A DNA stretch of 23,962 bases from 40CM-4-65-16 sp035279785 (GCA_035279785.1 DATEHC010000159.1:1-23962); one strand, 5' to 3'; counted from the first letter of the stretch, positions 14,989 to 23,190 are shown. Translations and numbers: made by a program. Notes: a model not told the origin generated them from the letters alone.

Positions 14989-17900
14989 CTAGTTCGCGCC
15001 GGTTAAGGCCGAAGTTTTTGACGAGCCCTCGAAGACAGGCCGGGAACCGACCGGGTAGGACGTCCACTCGTTGCGAGCCAGGAGCTCGACCGCGATCGCC
15101 TCGAGGTCCCGGACGCGCTGGTTGGCGCGGATCGCCTCGCGGATGGACAGGATGCCGACCGCCGGGTGCCGCTTCTCGATCACGTGCCGAAGCATGTTGA
15201 GGTGCGCGTTGTCGGGCACCCCCGGCTCACGGATCCGCCGCACCGCCGCGCGCACCGTGGCCTGCGTGCCGTCGATCGCCTCGCCCTTGCCGAAGTCGAA
15301 CTTGTAGCTCGGGCTGCGGCCGGTGGCGCGCTTGGCGCCGCTGAGCTTGATCCACTTGGCGTTGTCCGCGCCCTTGCCGACATCGATGACCAGGCGCACC
15401 GAACGGCCCTGGTGCGAGAAGGTCGAGTTCATACGGGCGTAGCTCTCGCGCTGCCCGGTGAAGCCTTCGTGCCGGCCGATGAGCAGCGGCGATTCGGCGT
15501 CCAGCTTGATCCGGTCGATCGGCGTGAGCAGCGAGATGATCGCGAACGCGTGGGGGATCAGGTCGGCGATGACGCCGATGTCGGCCGCGGCTCCGGTCAG
15601 CGGCTGCTCTTCGAGGATCTCGATGCGGATCTCCTCGACGTTGTCGAGGAAGTCGCGCAGCGTGCGTTCCTCGGTCAGAAGCAACCCGAGCAACCGAACC
15701 TCGAGCTTGAAGTAGTAATGGTCGGCGGCGACGATCTCCACGCCGCCGGGCGCGGTGTCGAGAAACTTGCGGTACTCGTCGGGCGGCGCACCGAGCGGCT
15801 TCTCGATCAGCACCACGTCGCTGAGGTCGTAGTAGTGCTGCAGGGTTGGAAGGTGCGTGGCCGCCGGCGTAGCGATATACGTGATGACGTAAGAGCTCGA
15901 CTCGAGCTCGCGCGCCAGCTGGTCGTGCGCGGGCGAGCCGTGGCTGTCCCAGTAGAACGAGTCCCCGTGCGTGCGCACCTCCTCTTCTTTCACACCAAGG
16001 CGGTCGCGCGCGCCGGGGCTGTCCTGCTCGACGACGAGAGTGCGGAAGTTGAAGAACTGCTTCAGCGTCAGCAGGTGCTGGTACGCCTTCTGCCCCCACT
16101 GGCCGAATCCGACGAGGACGAAATCCTTCTGCAGGTGACGCTCCTCCTCGGCGAGCGCGTGCAGCCGGGCGTTCTTGATCGCGACCGCGGCCTGCACCGC
16201 GAGCGCCTGCGCGCGCGCCACCTCGTCGGGCCGGAAGCGCCGCAGCCGGTCGCGTTGCACGAGCACGGCCGCGCCGATGGATTGTTCGTCGGCGACCAGT
16301 GGGAGCGCGAGCAGAGAGCGCACGCCAAACGTGCGCGCATATGCGGGATCGACCTGCGGGCTGTCGGCGACGTCGTCGATGGTGACGGGCTCGCCGCCGT
16401 CCATGACCGCGAACAGGAACGAGCCCTCGGTGCGCTCGCCGTGCTGGCGGCGCCAGATGTCCTCGAGGTCCGACGCGGCCGCGCCGTACCAGCCCTCGCG
16501 GTCCTCTTCGTACAGCGCGATCTGGCACATCGACGCATCGACAAGTCGCGCGAGGTTGTGCGCCACGAGCGTGAGCGTCTGGTCGAGGTCGATCGAGCTC
16601 GCGATCGCCTTGCTCACGTCGGCGACGAGCTCGAGCTGGCCCGCGTGGCGCTGCGCCTCTTCGTACAGACGCGCGGTCTCGACCGCGACGGCGAGCTGCC
16701 CCGCCGCGGCGCGCAGCGCCTCGACCTGTCCCCAGTCGGGACGGCGCTGGTCGGAGCGGTGATATCCGACCTCCAGCAAGCCGGTCGCGCGCCTCGACTG
16801 GTCGCTTCCGAAGGGTACGAAGATCCGTATCAGGTCCTTGTGGCCGCCGCGATCGAACACCTCGCCGGCGAGGGTGAACGGCGCGCCCTCGCTGCGCGGA
16901 TGGTCGGTGGCGCCGACGAGGGCGGCGAGGACGGTGCCGAGCACCATGCCGTTGCTGTAGACGATCGGGACCTCGGTCCACTGGGAGGCTACGGGAATGC
17001 CGCCGCTGATCACGTCCGCTCGGTCCGTCGATGGGAACGCCCCCACGATCACCGGCTGCCACGAGCGCGCGACGTGGACGAGCACGTCCTCCATCGCGAG
17101 CACGCGATCTTCTTCGGTCGTCGTCCAGCGCGAAGATCTCTGCTCCGCGGTCACGGCGCCGGCCGCCATCTTCACCACGGTCGCGCCGTCTTCGCGCTCG
17201 TCGAGCAGATAGACGGTCGCGAAGTTGAAGTCGAATTCGGGGACCTCGGAATCGGTGAGGTGGCCGACCAGCGCGTCGATGACGTCGTGGCGCGTCGCGC
17301 CCGGACGCAGCATCGCGGTGGTCATGTCGCCGAGCGCGCTGAGCAAACGGTTCGAGTTCTCGAGGTCCGCGATCAGGCGCTGCGACGCAAGCGCGCCGCC
17401 GATCAGCTGGGCGCCGGCCTTCAGCATCTCGTCGGTCGAAGGCGCGCGGCGCACGGTGGCGAGACGGTCGCGGCTCAGCACGACCAGGTAGCCGTGTGGG
17501 TCATCGGCCTTCCCGAGCGCATAGGTTGCGACGGGGTTGAGGTCGGCCTCCTCCGTCGCGGCGCCGAGGGCCTTGCCGATCGCCGCCTCCCAGCCGGCGC
17601 TCGCGTCGGTACGGTCGACCCGCATCGGCGCGGCCACCCGCAGGTGGGCGGTGACCAGGTCCAGGTGCGAGCGCTGGTGGCCGAACTGATAGATCGCCGC
17701 GCCGTCGAGGTTGCTCGCCATCAGCAGGTCGGCCAGGGCGATCGAGAGCAGCCGGCGCAGCTCCTTGGCATCGGTCCGCGCGTCGCCCACGGGGATGGTG
17801 AGGAGCGAGGTGAGTCGACCCAGGCCATCCAGCGCCGAGCGCTCGGCCATCTCGAGCGCGTTCTGCACCAGCCCGGCCGCCGTCGCCGCTTTGCGCTCGA

Positions 17901-18372
17901 GCTCGCGCAGCCGGCTGTCATCGGGCGCCTTCTCGCGGTTGCGGTAGTTGAGGTAGACGAGGCCGAACAGCCGATCGCCGGTGATCAGTGGCAGGCCGAT
18001 CGTGGACTGGATCTGGTAGCGGCGGATGAAGGTCGAATCGATCTCGGCCGGCGCGTTGCGGGCCACGAGGCGCTGGCGCGTGGCCGTCAGCCAGACCGTC
18101 GACCCGTAGTGGTGGACGGCGACCTCGTCCGGCACCTTGCCCTGCTGCTCGTCGGCCAGGTAGCGCGCCAGCTGCTCGTGCATGTCGGTCAGGGAGTCGA
18201 GGAGGCTCTCCTGCGGCTGGCCCGTCGCGAAGGGCGCGTAGTAGGTGCTGGTCGACTCCTCATAGAGGAAGACCGAGACGATCTCGGCGCCGGAGACGTG
18301 CTGGAAGTCCGCGACGATGCCGCGGAGCACGGCGGCGAGGCCGGAGTTGCTCTCGACGGGCGGGCGAATCAC
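14989..18372 (-). CDS. Fusion protein: multiple GAF-type sensor domains + glucose-6-phosphate-dehydrogenase/Gfo-Idh-like oxidoreductase
   Basis: This 1127-aa protein has two very different halves. Residues 1-745 look like about four GAF-type units (roughly 10-172, 188-332, 340-565, 575-740), recognised from segments such as IGLPLITGDRLFGLVYLNYR and LALPLVADEQSIGAAVLVQ and from helical linkers ending AVAVETARLYEEA and AVAIKNARLHALAEE. Residues 748-1110 form an NAD(P)-binding oxidoreductase: GFGQWG (755-760, GxGxxG), IEKPLG (856-861), DHYYFK (884-889) and DIGVIADLIPH (931-941). The last three line up with the EKPxG, DHYxGK and G-x-I-R-D-x-x-x-NH landmarks of G6PDH, with H941 at the catalytic-His position; the Arg of IRD is Ala. 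The half is about 360 aa, against about 480 for classical G6PDH. No kinase, HTH or GGDEF output domain is present. The GTG start overlaps the GH1 stop (GTGA), giving translational coupling. Substrate unknown. Confidence 0.82.
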   Translation of the reverse strand: MIRPPVESNSGLAAVLRGIVADFQHVSGAEIVSVFLYEESTSTYYAPFATGQPQESLLDSLTDMHEQLARYLADEQQGKVPDEVAVHHYGSTVWLTATRQRLVARNAPAEIDSTFIRRYQIQSTIGLPLITGDRLFGLVYLNYRNREKAPDDSRLRELERKAATAAGLVQNALEMAERSALDGLGRLTSLLTIPVGDARTDAKELRRLLSIALADLLMASNLDGAAIYQFGHQRSHLDLVTAHLRVAAPMRVDRTDASAGWEAAIGKALGAATEEADLNPVATYALGKADDPHGYLVVLSRDRLATVRRAPSTDEMLKAGAQLIGGALASQRLIADLENSNRLLSALGDMTTAMLRPGATRHDVIDALVGHLTDSEVPEFDFNFATVYLLDEREDGATVVKMAAGAVTAEQRSSRWTTTEEDRVLAMEDVLVHVARSWQPVIVGAFPSTDRADVISGGIPVASQWTEVPIVYSNGMVLGTVLAALVGATDHPRSEGAPFTLAGEVFDRGGHKDLIRIFVPFGSDQSRRATGLLEVGYHRSDQRRPDWGQVEALRAAAGQLAVAVETARLYEEAQRHAGQLELVADVSKAIASSIDLDQTLTLVAHNLARLVDASMCQIALYEEDREGWYGAAASDLEDIWRRQHGERTEGSFLFAVMDGGEPVTIDDVADSPQVDPAYARTFGVRSLLALPLVADEQSIGAAVLVQRDRLRRFRPDEVARAQALAVQAAVAIKNARLHALAEEERHLQKDFVLVGFGQWGQKAYQHLLTLKQFFNFRTLVVEQDSPGARDRLGVKEEEVRTHGDSFYWDSHGSPAHDQLARELESSSYVITYIATPAATHLPTLQHYYDLSDVVLIEKPLGAPPDEYRKFLDTAPGGVEIVAADHYYFKLEVRLLGLLLTEERTLRDFLDNVEEIRIEILEEQPLTGAAADIGVIADLIPHAFAIISLLTPIDRIKLDAESPLLIGRHEGFTGQRESYARMNSTFSHQGRSVRLVIDVGKGADNAKWIKLSGAKRATGRSPSYKFDFGKGEAIDGTQATVRAAVRRIREPGVPDNAHLNMLRHVIEKRHPAVGILSIREAIRANQRVRDLEAIAVELLARNEWTSYPVGSRPVFEGSSKTSALTGAN

Positions 18373-19604
18373 GTCAGGACGCGATCATCGCTCAAAGCAC
18401 CAGCCTTGGCTACCGCGCCCAGCCACGACGCGCTCGGACGGGGATGCCGCGTGAACGTCTCGCGGTCGACCGCCACCAGGCCGAACGTGGGCGCGTAGCC
18501 CAGAGCCCACTCGAAGTTGTCGAGCAGCGACCAGTACATGTAGCTGCGCACGTCGATGCCCTCCTCGATGCACGCGAGCGTCTCCCGCAGCGCGATGTCG
18601 ATGTAGGCGATGCGCTTCTCGTCGTTCGAGGTCGCGATGCCGCTCTCGGTCACGAGGATCGGGATGCCGGGGCAGCTGCGATGCGCGCGCCGCATGGCGC
18701 CACCCAGCGCCTGCGGGTAGAACTCGTAGCCCATCTGCGTCGTCTGGTCGGTCTCGACCAGCTCGCGTGTCGTGTCGCTCCAGTCGTGGCCCGGGCTGCG
18801 CGGACCCTCGGGTCCGTACCTGAAGCGCGTGTAGGTCTGCACACCGATGAAGTCGTCCTGCCGTGCGAGCTCGAGGAACCAGTCGTTGACCTTCGACTCG
18901 AGCTCGAGCGAGCTCGAGCCGGGTTCCGCGCCGTCCTCGTACTGGATGTCCGGAAGCGCCAGCGTCACGCCCGCGGGGATCCCGGCACGCGAGCGGATGG
19001 CCGCAGCGCCGCGGCGGTGGGCCTCGAGCAGGTTGTCGACCGCCCGCTGGGCACCTTCCCGGTCGTCGGTGTGACCCGGCGGGTTGATGCCCAGCAGCCA
19101 GCCGCTCGAGCCCAGGCCCTGGGGCTCGTTGATCGTGCAGGCATAGCCGATGCGATCGCCGAGGACCGCCGCCACCCGGTCGCAGTAGCGCTCGAACAGC
19201 TCGGGGAACCGCTCGCAGGCGAAGCCACCGAGCTCGTGGACCCAGCGCGGGTTGGTGAAGTGGTGGAAGGTCACCATCGGCACGATCCCGCGGTCGGCGC
19301 ACGCGTCGAGGATGGAGCGGTAGTGGGCCAGGGCGGCGCGCGAGAACTCGCCCTCGGCCGGCTCGATCCGCGCCCACTCGACGCCGAACCGAAACGAGTT
19401 GAGCCCGAAGGAGGCGAGCATCGCGACGTCCTGGTGGGCCCGGTGGTAGAAGTCGACGGCGTCGCCCGACGGCTCCCGGCAGGGTGTGGATGCGATGTGC
19501 TCCCACCACCACCAGTCGGTGTTCGTGTTGCCGCCCTCGGTCTGGTAGGCCGAGATCGAGGCGCCGAAGAGAAAGCGGTCCGGGAAGCGGAGGGACTCGG
19601 TCAT
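18369..19604 (-). CDS. Glycoside hydrolase family 1 (beta-glucosidase-like)
   Basis: The GH1 TIM barrel has 411 aa from the ATG at 19604. I prefer this start because GH1 proteins begin a few residues before FPDRFLFGASISAYQTEGG; an upstream GTG at 19628 would add 8 residues. Catalytic motifs are intact: acid/base Glu in CTINEPQ (residue 160) and nucleophile Glu in LVTESGIATSND (residue 320), plus the C-terminal YWSLLDNFEWALGYAPTFGL signature. The protein is somewhat shorter than usual GH1 (about 440-470). There is no signal peptide, so it is cytoplasmic and probably cleaves imported beta-glucosides or related oligosaccharides. It is the first gene of a minus-strand operon, coupled to the GAF-dehydrogenase by a GTGA overlap, and divergent from a sugar ABC importer. 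It has no Shine-Dalgarno; a TAGACT box 7 nt before the ATG suggests a leaderless transcript. Confidence 0.93.
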   Translation of the reverse strand: MTESLRFPDRFLFGASISAYQTEGGNTNTDWWWWEHIASTPCREPSGDAVDFYHRAHQDVAMLASFGLNSFRFGVEWARIEPAEGEFSRAALAHYRSILDACADRGIVPMVTFHHFTNPRWVHELGGFACERFPELFERYCDRVAAVLGDRIGYACTINEPQGLGSSGWLLGINPPGHTDDREGAQRAVDNLLEAHRRGAAAIRSRAGIPAGVTLALPDIQYEDGAEPGSSSLELESKVNDWFLELARQDDFIGVQTYTRFRYGPEGPRSPGHDWSDTTRELVETDQTTQMGYEFYPQALGGAMRRAHRSCPGIPILVTESGIATSNDEKRIAYIDIALRETLACIEEGIDVRSYMYWSLLDNFEWALGYAPTFGLVAVDRETFTRHPRPSASWLGAVAKAGALSDDRVLT

Positions 19605-19611
19605 TCGGGGC

Positions 19612-19617
19612 AGTCTA
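19612..19617 (-). promoter_or_regulatory. Candidate -10 box for the GH1 operon
   Basis: On the minus strand TAGACT ends 7 nt before the ATG at 19604. Its -35 position (about 19635-19640, AAATGT) is poor and overlaps the -35 of the divergent ABC promoter, so both directions probably share one control region. Confidence 0.4.
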
Positions 19618-19638
19618 GAGGCCATCACAAGGCGACAT

Positions 19639-19667
19639 TTGACAAGCTGCCGGGGCCGCCATACGAT
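19639..19667 (+). promoter_or_regulatory. Near-consensus sigma-70 promoter for the sugar ABC operon
   Basis: TTGACA (19639-19644), a 17-nt spacer, TACGAT (19662-19667). The predicted start is near 19674, leaving a leader of about 154 nt before the binding-protein ATG. The whole GH1-ABC gap (19605-19827) is regulatory. Confidence 0.75.
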
Positions 19668-19684
19668 ACCCGGAGTCGCTTAGG

Positions 19685-19694
19685 CGAACGTTCG
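19685..19694 (+). promoter_or_regulatory. Palindrome CGAACGTTCG just downstream of the ABC promoter (candidate LacI-type operator)
   Basis: A perfect 10-bp palindrome centred on CG lies at about +12 to +21 of the predicted transcript. LacI-family operators commonly have a central AACGTT and lie here in sugar importer operons. No LacI gene is in the window. Confidence 0.4.
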
Positions 19695-19827
19695 TCTACG
19701 TACTTGTGGATTGGAGTAGTCCTGGTTGCCGGCGCACTCTCGCCCCGGGGTCGCTTCCGGGAAGAAGGCAACAGGAGGCGGCAGAACCGGTCCCGGCCAG
19801 GGTCGGGTTTTGGGAGGAGAGCAGTAG

Positions 19828-21192
19828 ATGGCCGAGGTCTTAGCGAGACGTAGTTCGCGGGTGGTTGCGCTCAGTCTCGGCGCATTGTTCGTGCTCGCGG
19901 CATGTGGTGGAGGCGGCAGCGGCAGCTCGGGCGGCAACGGTGCGTCTTCCACGGATGTGACGGTCTGGACCGCCTGGGGTGGCGCCGAGCTCAAGGCATT
20001 CCAGGACGTCCTCAAGCCGTTCGAGGCTTCGAGCGGCATCAAGGTCCACCTGACGACCAACCGCGACTCGACCAACCAGATCGCCAACGGCATTTCGGCA
20101 GGCACCGACCTGCCCGACATCGCGCCCGGTCCGACGGACCCGAAGCAGGTCAAGGACTGGGTGTCGAAGGGCGCGTTGAAGCCCATTGAAACCGCGCTTG
20201 GCGACCAGTTCAGCTCGTACATATCGAACACGTATCCGGCGTTGACCACGGCTCCGAGCGGTCAGTCCGACGACCTTTACATCGGGATCGTCGGCGGCAA
20301 GCACTACGAGATGATGGTCAAGACCCAGGTCAAAGGACTGATCTGGTACAACAAGAAGGTCTACACGGGCGACGCGCCGAAGACATTCAACGACCTTCTC
20401 GCGATCGACCCGTCGAAGTACGGAGCTTCGAAGATCTTCTGCGCAGGCTTCGAATCCGGCGCAGCGTCGGGCTGGCCGGCGTCCGACCAGATCGACAACA
20501 TCATCATGCGGCAGTCGGGCGACCAGGTCTACACGAGCTGGGTCCAGGGCAAGACCAAGTTCAGCTCGCCCGAGATCAAGCTCGGCTACCAGACCTTCCT
20601 GAAGGAAGTCTCGAGCGCCAACGTGTACGGAGGCACCAACACTGTCCTGGCCACCAACTTCGGCAAGGCCGGTGACCCGCTGTTCCAGGGATCGGGCGGC
20701 AACAAGGCCGGCTGCCTCTTCCTCGAGCAGGCCACCTTCATCACGTCCTTCTTCCAGCAGGACTTCCCGAGCCTGAACCTGAAGGCCGGGACCGACTTCG
20801 ACTTCTTCGCGCACCCGAGCATGGGCAACTCGCAGTACGACGGCAACGCCAACGGCTTCTACGACAACTTCGCGATGTACAACGACACGCCGGCGGCCCG
20901 CAAGCTCATGCAGTACATGGCCACCAAGGACGCGCAGCAGATCTGGGCGAACGATGGCGGCACCCTCGGCGCGATCAAATCTCTGACCTACACCGACCCG
21001 GTCTTCAAGAAGGCGGCGGACGTCGCCGGAAGCGCGAAGAACCTCCTCATCACCGCGGGCGACTTCATGCCCTCGGACATGCAGGCGGCTTTCTGGAAGT
21101 CACTCCTCAACGTCACCAACAACCCCAGCAGCCTCAACTCGGAGCTCGCGCACCTGGACCAGGTGCAATCGGCCGCGTACGGATCGAGCTAG
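19828..21192 (+). CDS. Carbohydrate ABC transporter substrate-binding lipoprotein
   Basis: The 454-aa protein starts at ATG with GGGAGGAG about 9 nt upstream. A basic N-terminus, hydrophobic core and lipobox FVLAAC (Cys26) mark a lipoprotein anchored on the outer face of the membrane, followed by a Gly/Ser linker. The mature part starts DVTVWTAWGGAELKAFQDVLKPFEASSGIKV, the usual beginning of MalE/UgpB-type (SBP family 1) sugar-binding proteins. AGTDLPDIAPGPTDPKQVKDW and the aromatic-rich C-lobe agree with this. It should deliver an oligosaccharide or sugar derivative to the two permeases downstream. The ligand cannot be read from sequence; the nearby GH1 and sulfatase suggest a glycan-derived sugar. 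It is the first gene of the operon. Confidence 0.94.
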   Translation: MAEVLARRSSRVVALSLGALFVLAACGGGGSGSSGGNGASSTDVTVWTAWGGAELKAFQDVLKPFEASSGIKVHLTTNRDSTNQIANGISAGTDLPDIAPGPTDPKQVKDWVSKGALKPIETALGDQFSSYISNTYPALTTAPSGQSDDLYIGIVGGKHYEMMVKTQVKGLIWYNKKVYTGDAPKTFNDLLAIDPSKYGASKIFCAGFESGAASGWPASDQIDNIIMRQSGDQVYTSWVQGKTKFSSPEIKLGYQTFLKEVSSANVYGGTNTVLATNFGKAGDPLFQGSGGNKAGCLFLEQATFITSFFQQDFPSLNLKAGTDFDFFAHPSMGNSQYDGNANGFYDNFAMYNDTPAARKLMQYMATKDAQQIWANDGGTLGAIKSLTYTDPVFKKAADVAGSAKNLLITAGDFMPSDMQAAFWKSLLNVTNNPSSLNSELAHLDQVQSAAYGSS

Positions 21193-21205
21193 TCGACTAG
21201 TCGAC
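21192..21205. repeat. 14-bp perfect palindrome at the end of the binding-protein gene
   Basis: GTCGACTAGTCGAC starts on the last base of the stop codon (TAG) and lies just before the intercistronic hairpin. It may be a protein-binding or RNA-processing site, or chance. Confidence 0.4.
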
Positions 21206-21211
21206 CAACGA

Positions 21212-21248
21212 CCAGGGCGGAGCGCATCCGCCCTGGCCATCTTCTTTT
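21212..21248 (+). terminator. Intercistronic stem-loop between binding protein and permease 1
   Basis: CCAGGGCGGA, loop GCGCA, TCCGCCCTGG (10-bp perfect stem, 21212-21236), then CCATCTTCTTTT. It can act as a leaky terminator and 3' stabiliser, making more binding protein than permease, as known for malE-type operons. The T tract is interrupted, so read-through is expected. Confidence 0.65.
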
Positions 21249-21271
21249 GGAGTAGGAGGAGGTAGGCGGCG

Positions 21272-22273
21272 GTGATCGGAGGGCTGATCGACACAGGCCA
21301 GCTGACGGTTGCCCTGGTGGCCATCATCGGAGTGCCCTTGGTGCTGCTCGGCTACATCATCTTCGGCGAGCAGGTCATCGAGAGGCTGCCCGACTCCATC
21401 CAGACCTGGATCCGGCCTTACTTCTGGGCGCTGCCCGCGATCGGCTTTGCGGGCACCTTCATGGTCTACCCCCTCATTCGCACGATCATCCTCAGCTTCC
21501 GCAACGAGGCCGACACGGAGTGGGCGACCGGCCCGTGGGGTGCGTTCGCCAACTACCACTACTTCTTCACGTTCCCCGACACTCTGACGTCGTTGCGGAA
21601 CAGCCTGCTGTGGCTCGTCTTCTACACGTTCTTCGCCGTGTTCCTCGGCCTGGTCATCGCGATCCTGATCGACCGCGTCCGCTACGAGACGCTCGCCAAG
21701 ATCGCGATCTTCCTGCCGGTTCCGATCAGCGCCGTGGCCGCTTCGATCATCTGGAAGTTCATGTTCGACTACCAGCCGCCGGGCAACCCGCAAACCGGGA
21801 CGCTCAACGCGGTGCTGAGCGTGGTCCATCACGATCCCGTGGCGTGGCTCGTGAACTCGACCACCAACAACGGCGCGCTGATCTTCGTCGGCATATGGAC
21901 GGCCGTCGGCTTTTGCATGGTCATCATCTCCGCGAGCCTCAAGGCGATCAGCTCCGAGGTGCTCGAGGCTGCCCGCATCGACGGCGCGAACGAGTTTCAG
22001 ATCGTGCGCCTCGTGGTCACGCCGCTGCTGTGGCCGACGATCACCGTGGTCGGCACCACGATGATCATCAACGCGCTCAAGACATTCGACATCGTGTACG
22101 TGATGACGAACGGCGCCTATGACACGGACGTGATCGCCAGGCAGATGTTCAGTCAGCTGCAGCACAGCCACAACAGTCGCGCCGCCGCGGTCGGCGTCGT
22201 GCTGTTCCTGTGCGTTGTGCCTCTGCTTCTCGTCAACATACGTCGCTTTCAGCAGCAGGAGGAGCAGCGATGA
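21272..22273 (+). CDS. Sugar ABC transporter permease 1 (MalF/UgpA type)
   Basis: The 333-aa membrane protein starts at GTG behind AGGAGGAGGT. There is an extra N-terminal hydrophobic segment (about residues 9-31) before the standard six: PYFWALPAIGFAGTFMVYP opens the core, and segments lie at about 105-125, 145-165, 195-220, 250-275 and 305-325. The EAA loop that docks the ATPase is EVLEAARIDGANEFQIVRLVVTP. This arrangement is that of the MalF-like partner of CUT1 importers. It follows the binding-protein gene after a hairpin and overlaps permease 2 by 4 bp (ATGA). No ATP-binding subunit is present here, so the importer probably uses a shared MsmK/UgpC-type ATPase or one encoded outside the window. 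Confidence 0.93.
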   Translation: MIGGLIDTGQLTVALVAIIGVPLVLLGYIIFGEQVIERLPDSIQTWIRPYFWALPAIGFAGTFMVYPLIRTIILSFRNEADTEWATGPWGAFANYHYFFTFPDTLTSLRNSLLWLVFYTFFAVFLGLVIAILIDRVRYETLAKIAIFLPVPISAVAASIIWKFMFDYQPPGNPQTGTLNAVLSVVHHDPVAWLVNSTTNNGALIFVGIWTAVGFCMVIISASLKAISSEVLEAARIDGANEFQIVRLVVTPLLWPTITVVGTTMIINALKTFDIVYVMTNGAYDTDVIARQMFSQLQHSHNSRAAAVGVVLFLCVVPLLLVNIRRFQQQEEQR

Positions 22274-23175
22274 GCGCTGAGCAGGTCACGACTCGCCGGC
22301 AATCGGGCGTCGCGGAAGGCGTTTCCGTGCTCTCCAACTTCGGCTACCGCCTGCAGCGATTGCCGCTGCACGTGGTGATCATCGTCTTCTGCGCGGTCTG
22401 GATCATCCCGACTGTGGGCATGGTCATCAACTCGTTCCGCGCGCTGCCGGACATGCAGGCCGCAGGCTGGTGGACGACGCTGTTCCCGCCGCACGGCTTC
22501 ACGCTCGCGAGCTATCAGCAGGTGCTGGCAATCGAAGGCGTGCAGCCCTCGATCGTGACGAGCGTCCTCATCACCGTGCCGGCCACCGTGATCCAGCTGA
22601 CGGTCGCGACCATGGGCGCATACGCGTTCGCGTGGATGAAGTTTCCCGGCAAGGACATCTACTTCATCGTCATCGTCGGCCTGATGGTTGTGCCGATCCA
22701 GATGACGCTGGTTCCCCTGCTGCAGCTCTTCCACCTGCTGAGCCTGCAGGGCACGATCGTGTCGGTGTGGCTCGCACACACCGGTTTCGGTCTTCCGTTC
22801 GAGGTGTTCCTGTTGCGCAACTACCTGGGTGGCCTGCCGCGCGAGATCTTCGAGTCGGCCGAGGTCGACGGGGCCGGACATGCGGTGCGGTTCCTGCGCA
22901 TCGCGGTGCCGATGACGCTACCCGCGCTGGCCTCGCTGACGATCTTCGTGGTCCTCGGCGTCTGGAACGACCTGCTGGTCGGCCTGACCTTCCTCGGGAC
23001 CGCGACGAACCGGCCGTTCACCGTGGTGATCGCACAGCTCACGACCTCGTTTGGTGGCGGATGGCAGTTCCTCACGGCCGCGGCCGTGCTCCAGATGTCG
23101 CTGCCGCTCGCGGTGTTCATCTTCCTGCAGCGCTACTTCGTGCGTGGCGTGACCGCGGGATCGGTCAAGGGATAA
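22270..23175 (+). CDS. Sugar ABC transporter permease 2 (MalG/UgpE type)
   Basis: The 301-aa protein starts at the ATG at 22270, which overlaps the permease 1 stop (ATGA) and has GGAGGAG 5 nt upstream. A longer in-frame reading from 22210 would run back into permease 1 and lacks a ribosome site. It has six hydrophobic segments, the first at about residues 36-57 (VVIIVFCAVWIIPTVGMVIN). The EAA motif is EIFESAEVDGAGHAVRFLRIAVPM. It pairs with permease 1 to form the membrane channel of the importer. The operon appears to end here: no gene or terminator hairpin follows before the operator sites at 23191. Confidence 0.94.
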   Translation: MSAEQVTTRRQSGVAEGVSVLSNFGYRLQRLPLHVVIIVFCAVWIIPTVGMVINSFRALPDMQAAGWWTTLFPPHGFTLASYQQVLAIEGVQPSIVTSVLITVPATVIQLTVATMGAYAFAWMKFPGKDIYFIVIVGLMVVPIQMTLVPLLQLFHLLSLQGTIVSVWLAHTGFGLPFEVFLLRNYLGGLPREIFESAEVDGAGHAVRFLRIAVPMTLPALASLTIFVVLGVWNDLLVGLTFLGTATNRPFTVVIAQLTTSFGGGWQFLTAAAVLQMSLPLAVFIFLQRYFVRGVTAGSVKG

Positions 23176-23190
23176 GACTCGAACAGGTGC

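Noticed and set aside
15166..18498. A 1110-codon open frame on the plus strand, opposite the GAF-dehydrogenase gene
   Set aside because: It is antisense to a gene with clear domain motifs. Its product is Arg/Ala/Val/Asp-rich, as expected from the complement of GC-rich codons, and shows no domain signature.
18893..18920. Clustered GAGCTC/CTCGAG palindromes inside GH1
   Set aside because: They arise from alternating Glu (GAG) and Leu (CTC) or Ser codons in a SSSLELES stretch, so codon use explains them.
18444..19853. A 469-codon open frame on the plus strand, opposite GH1
   Set aside because: It is antisense to the GH1 catalytic motifs and crosses the divergent promoter region.
22210..22269. 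Twenty-codon upstream extension of permease 2
   Set aside because: It overlaps the permease 1 coding sequence and has no ribosome site, while ATG 22270 has GGAGGAG and an ATGA overlap.
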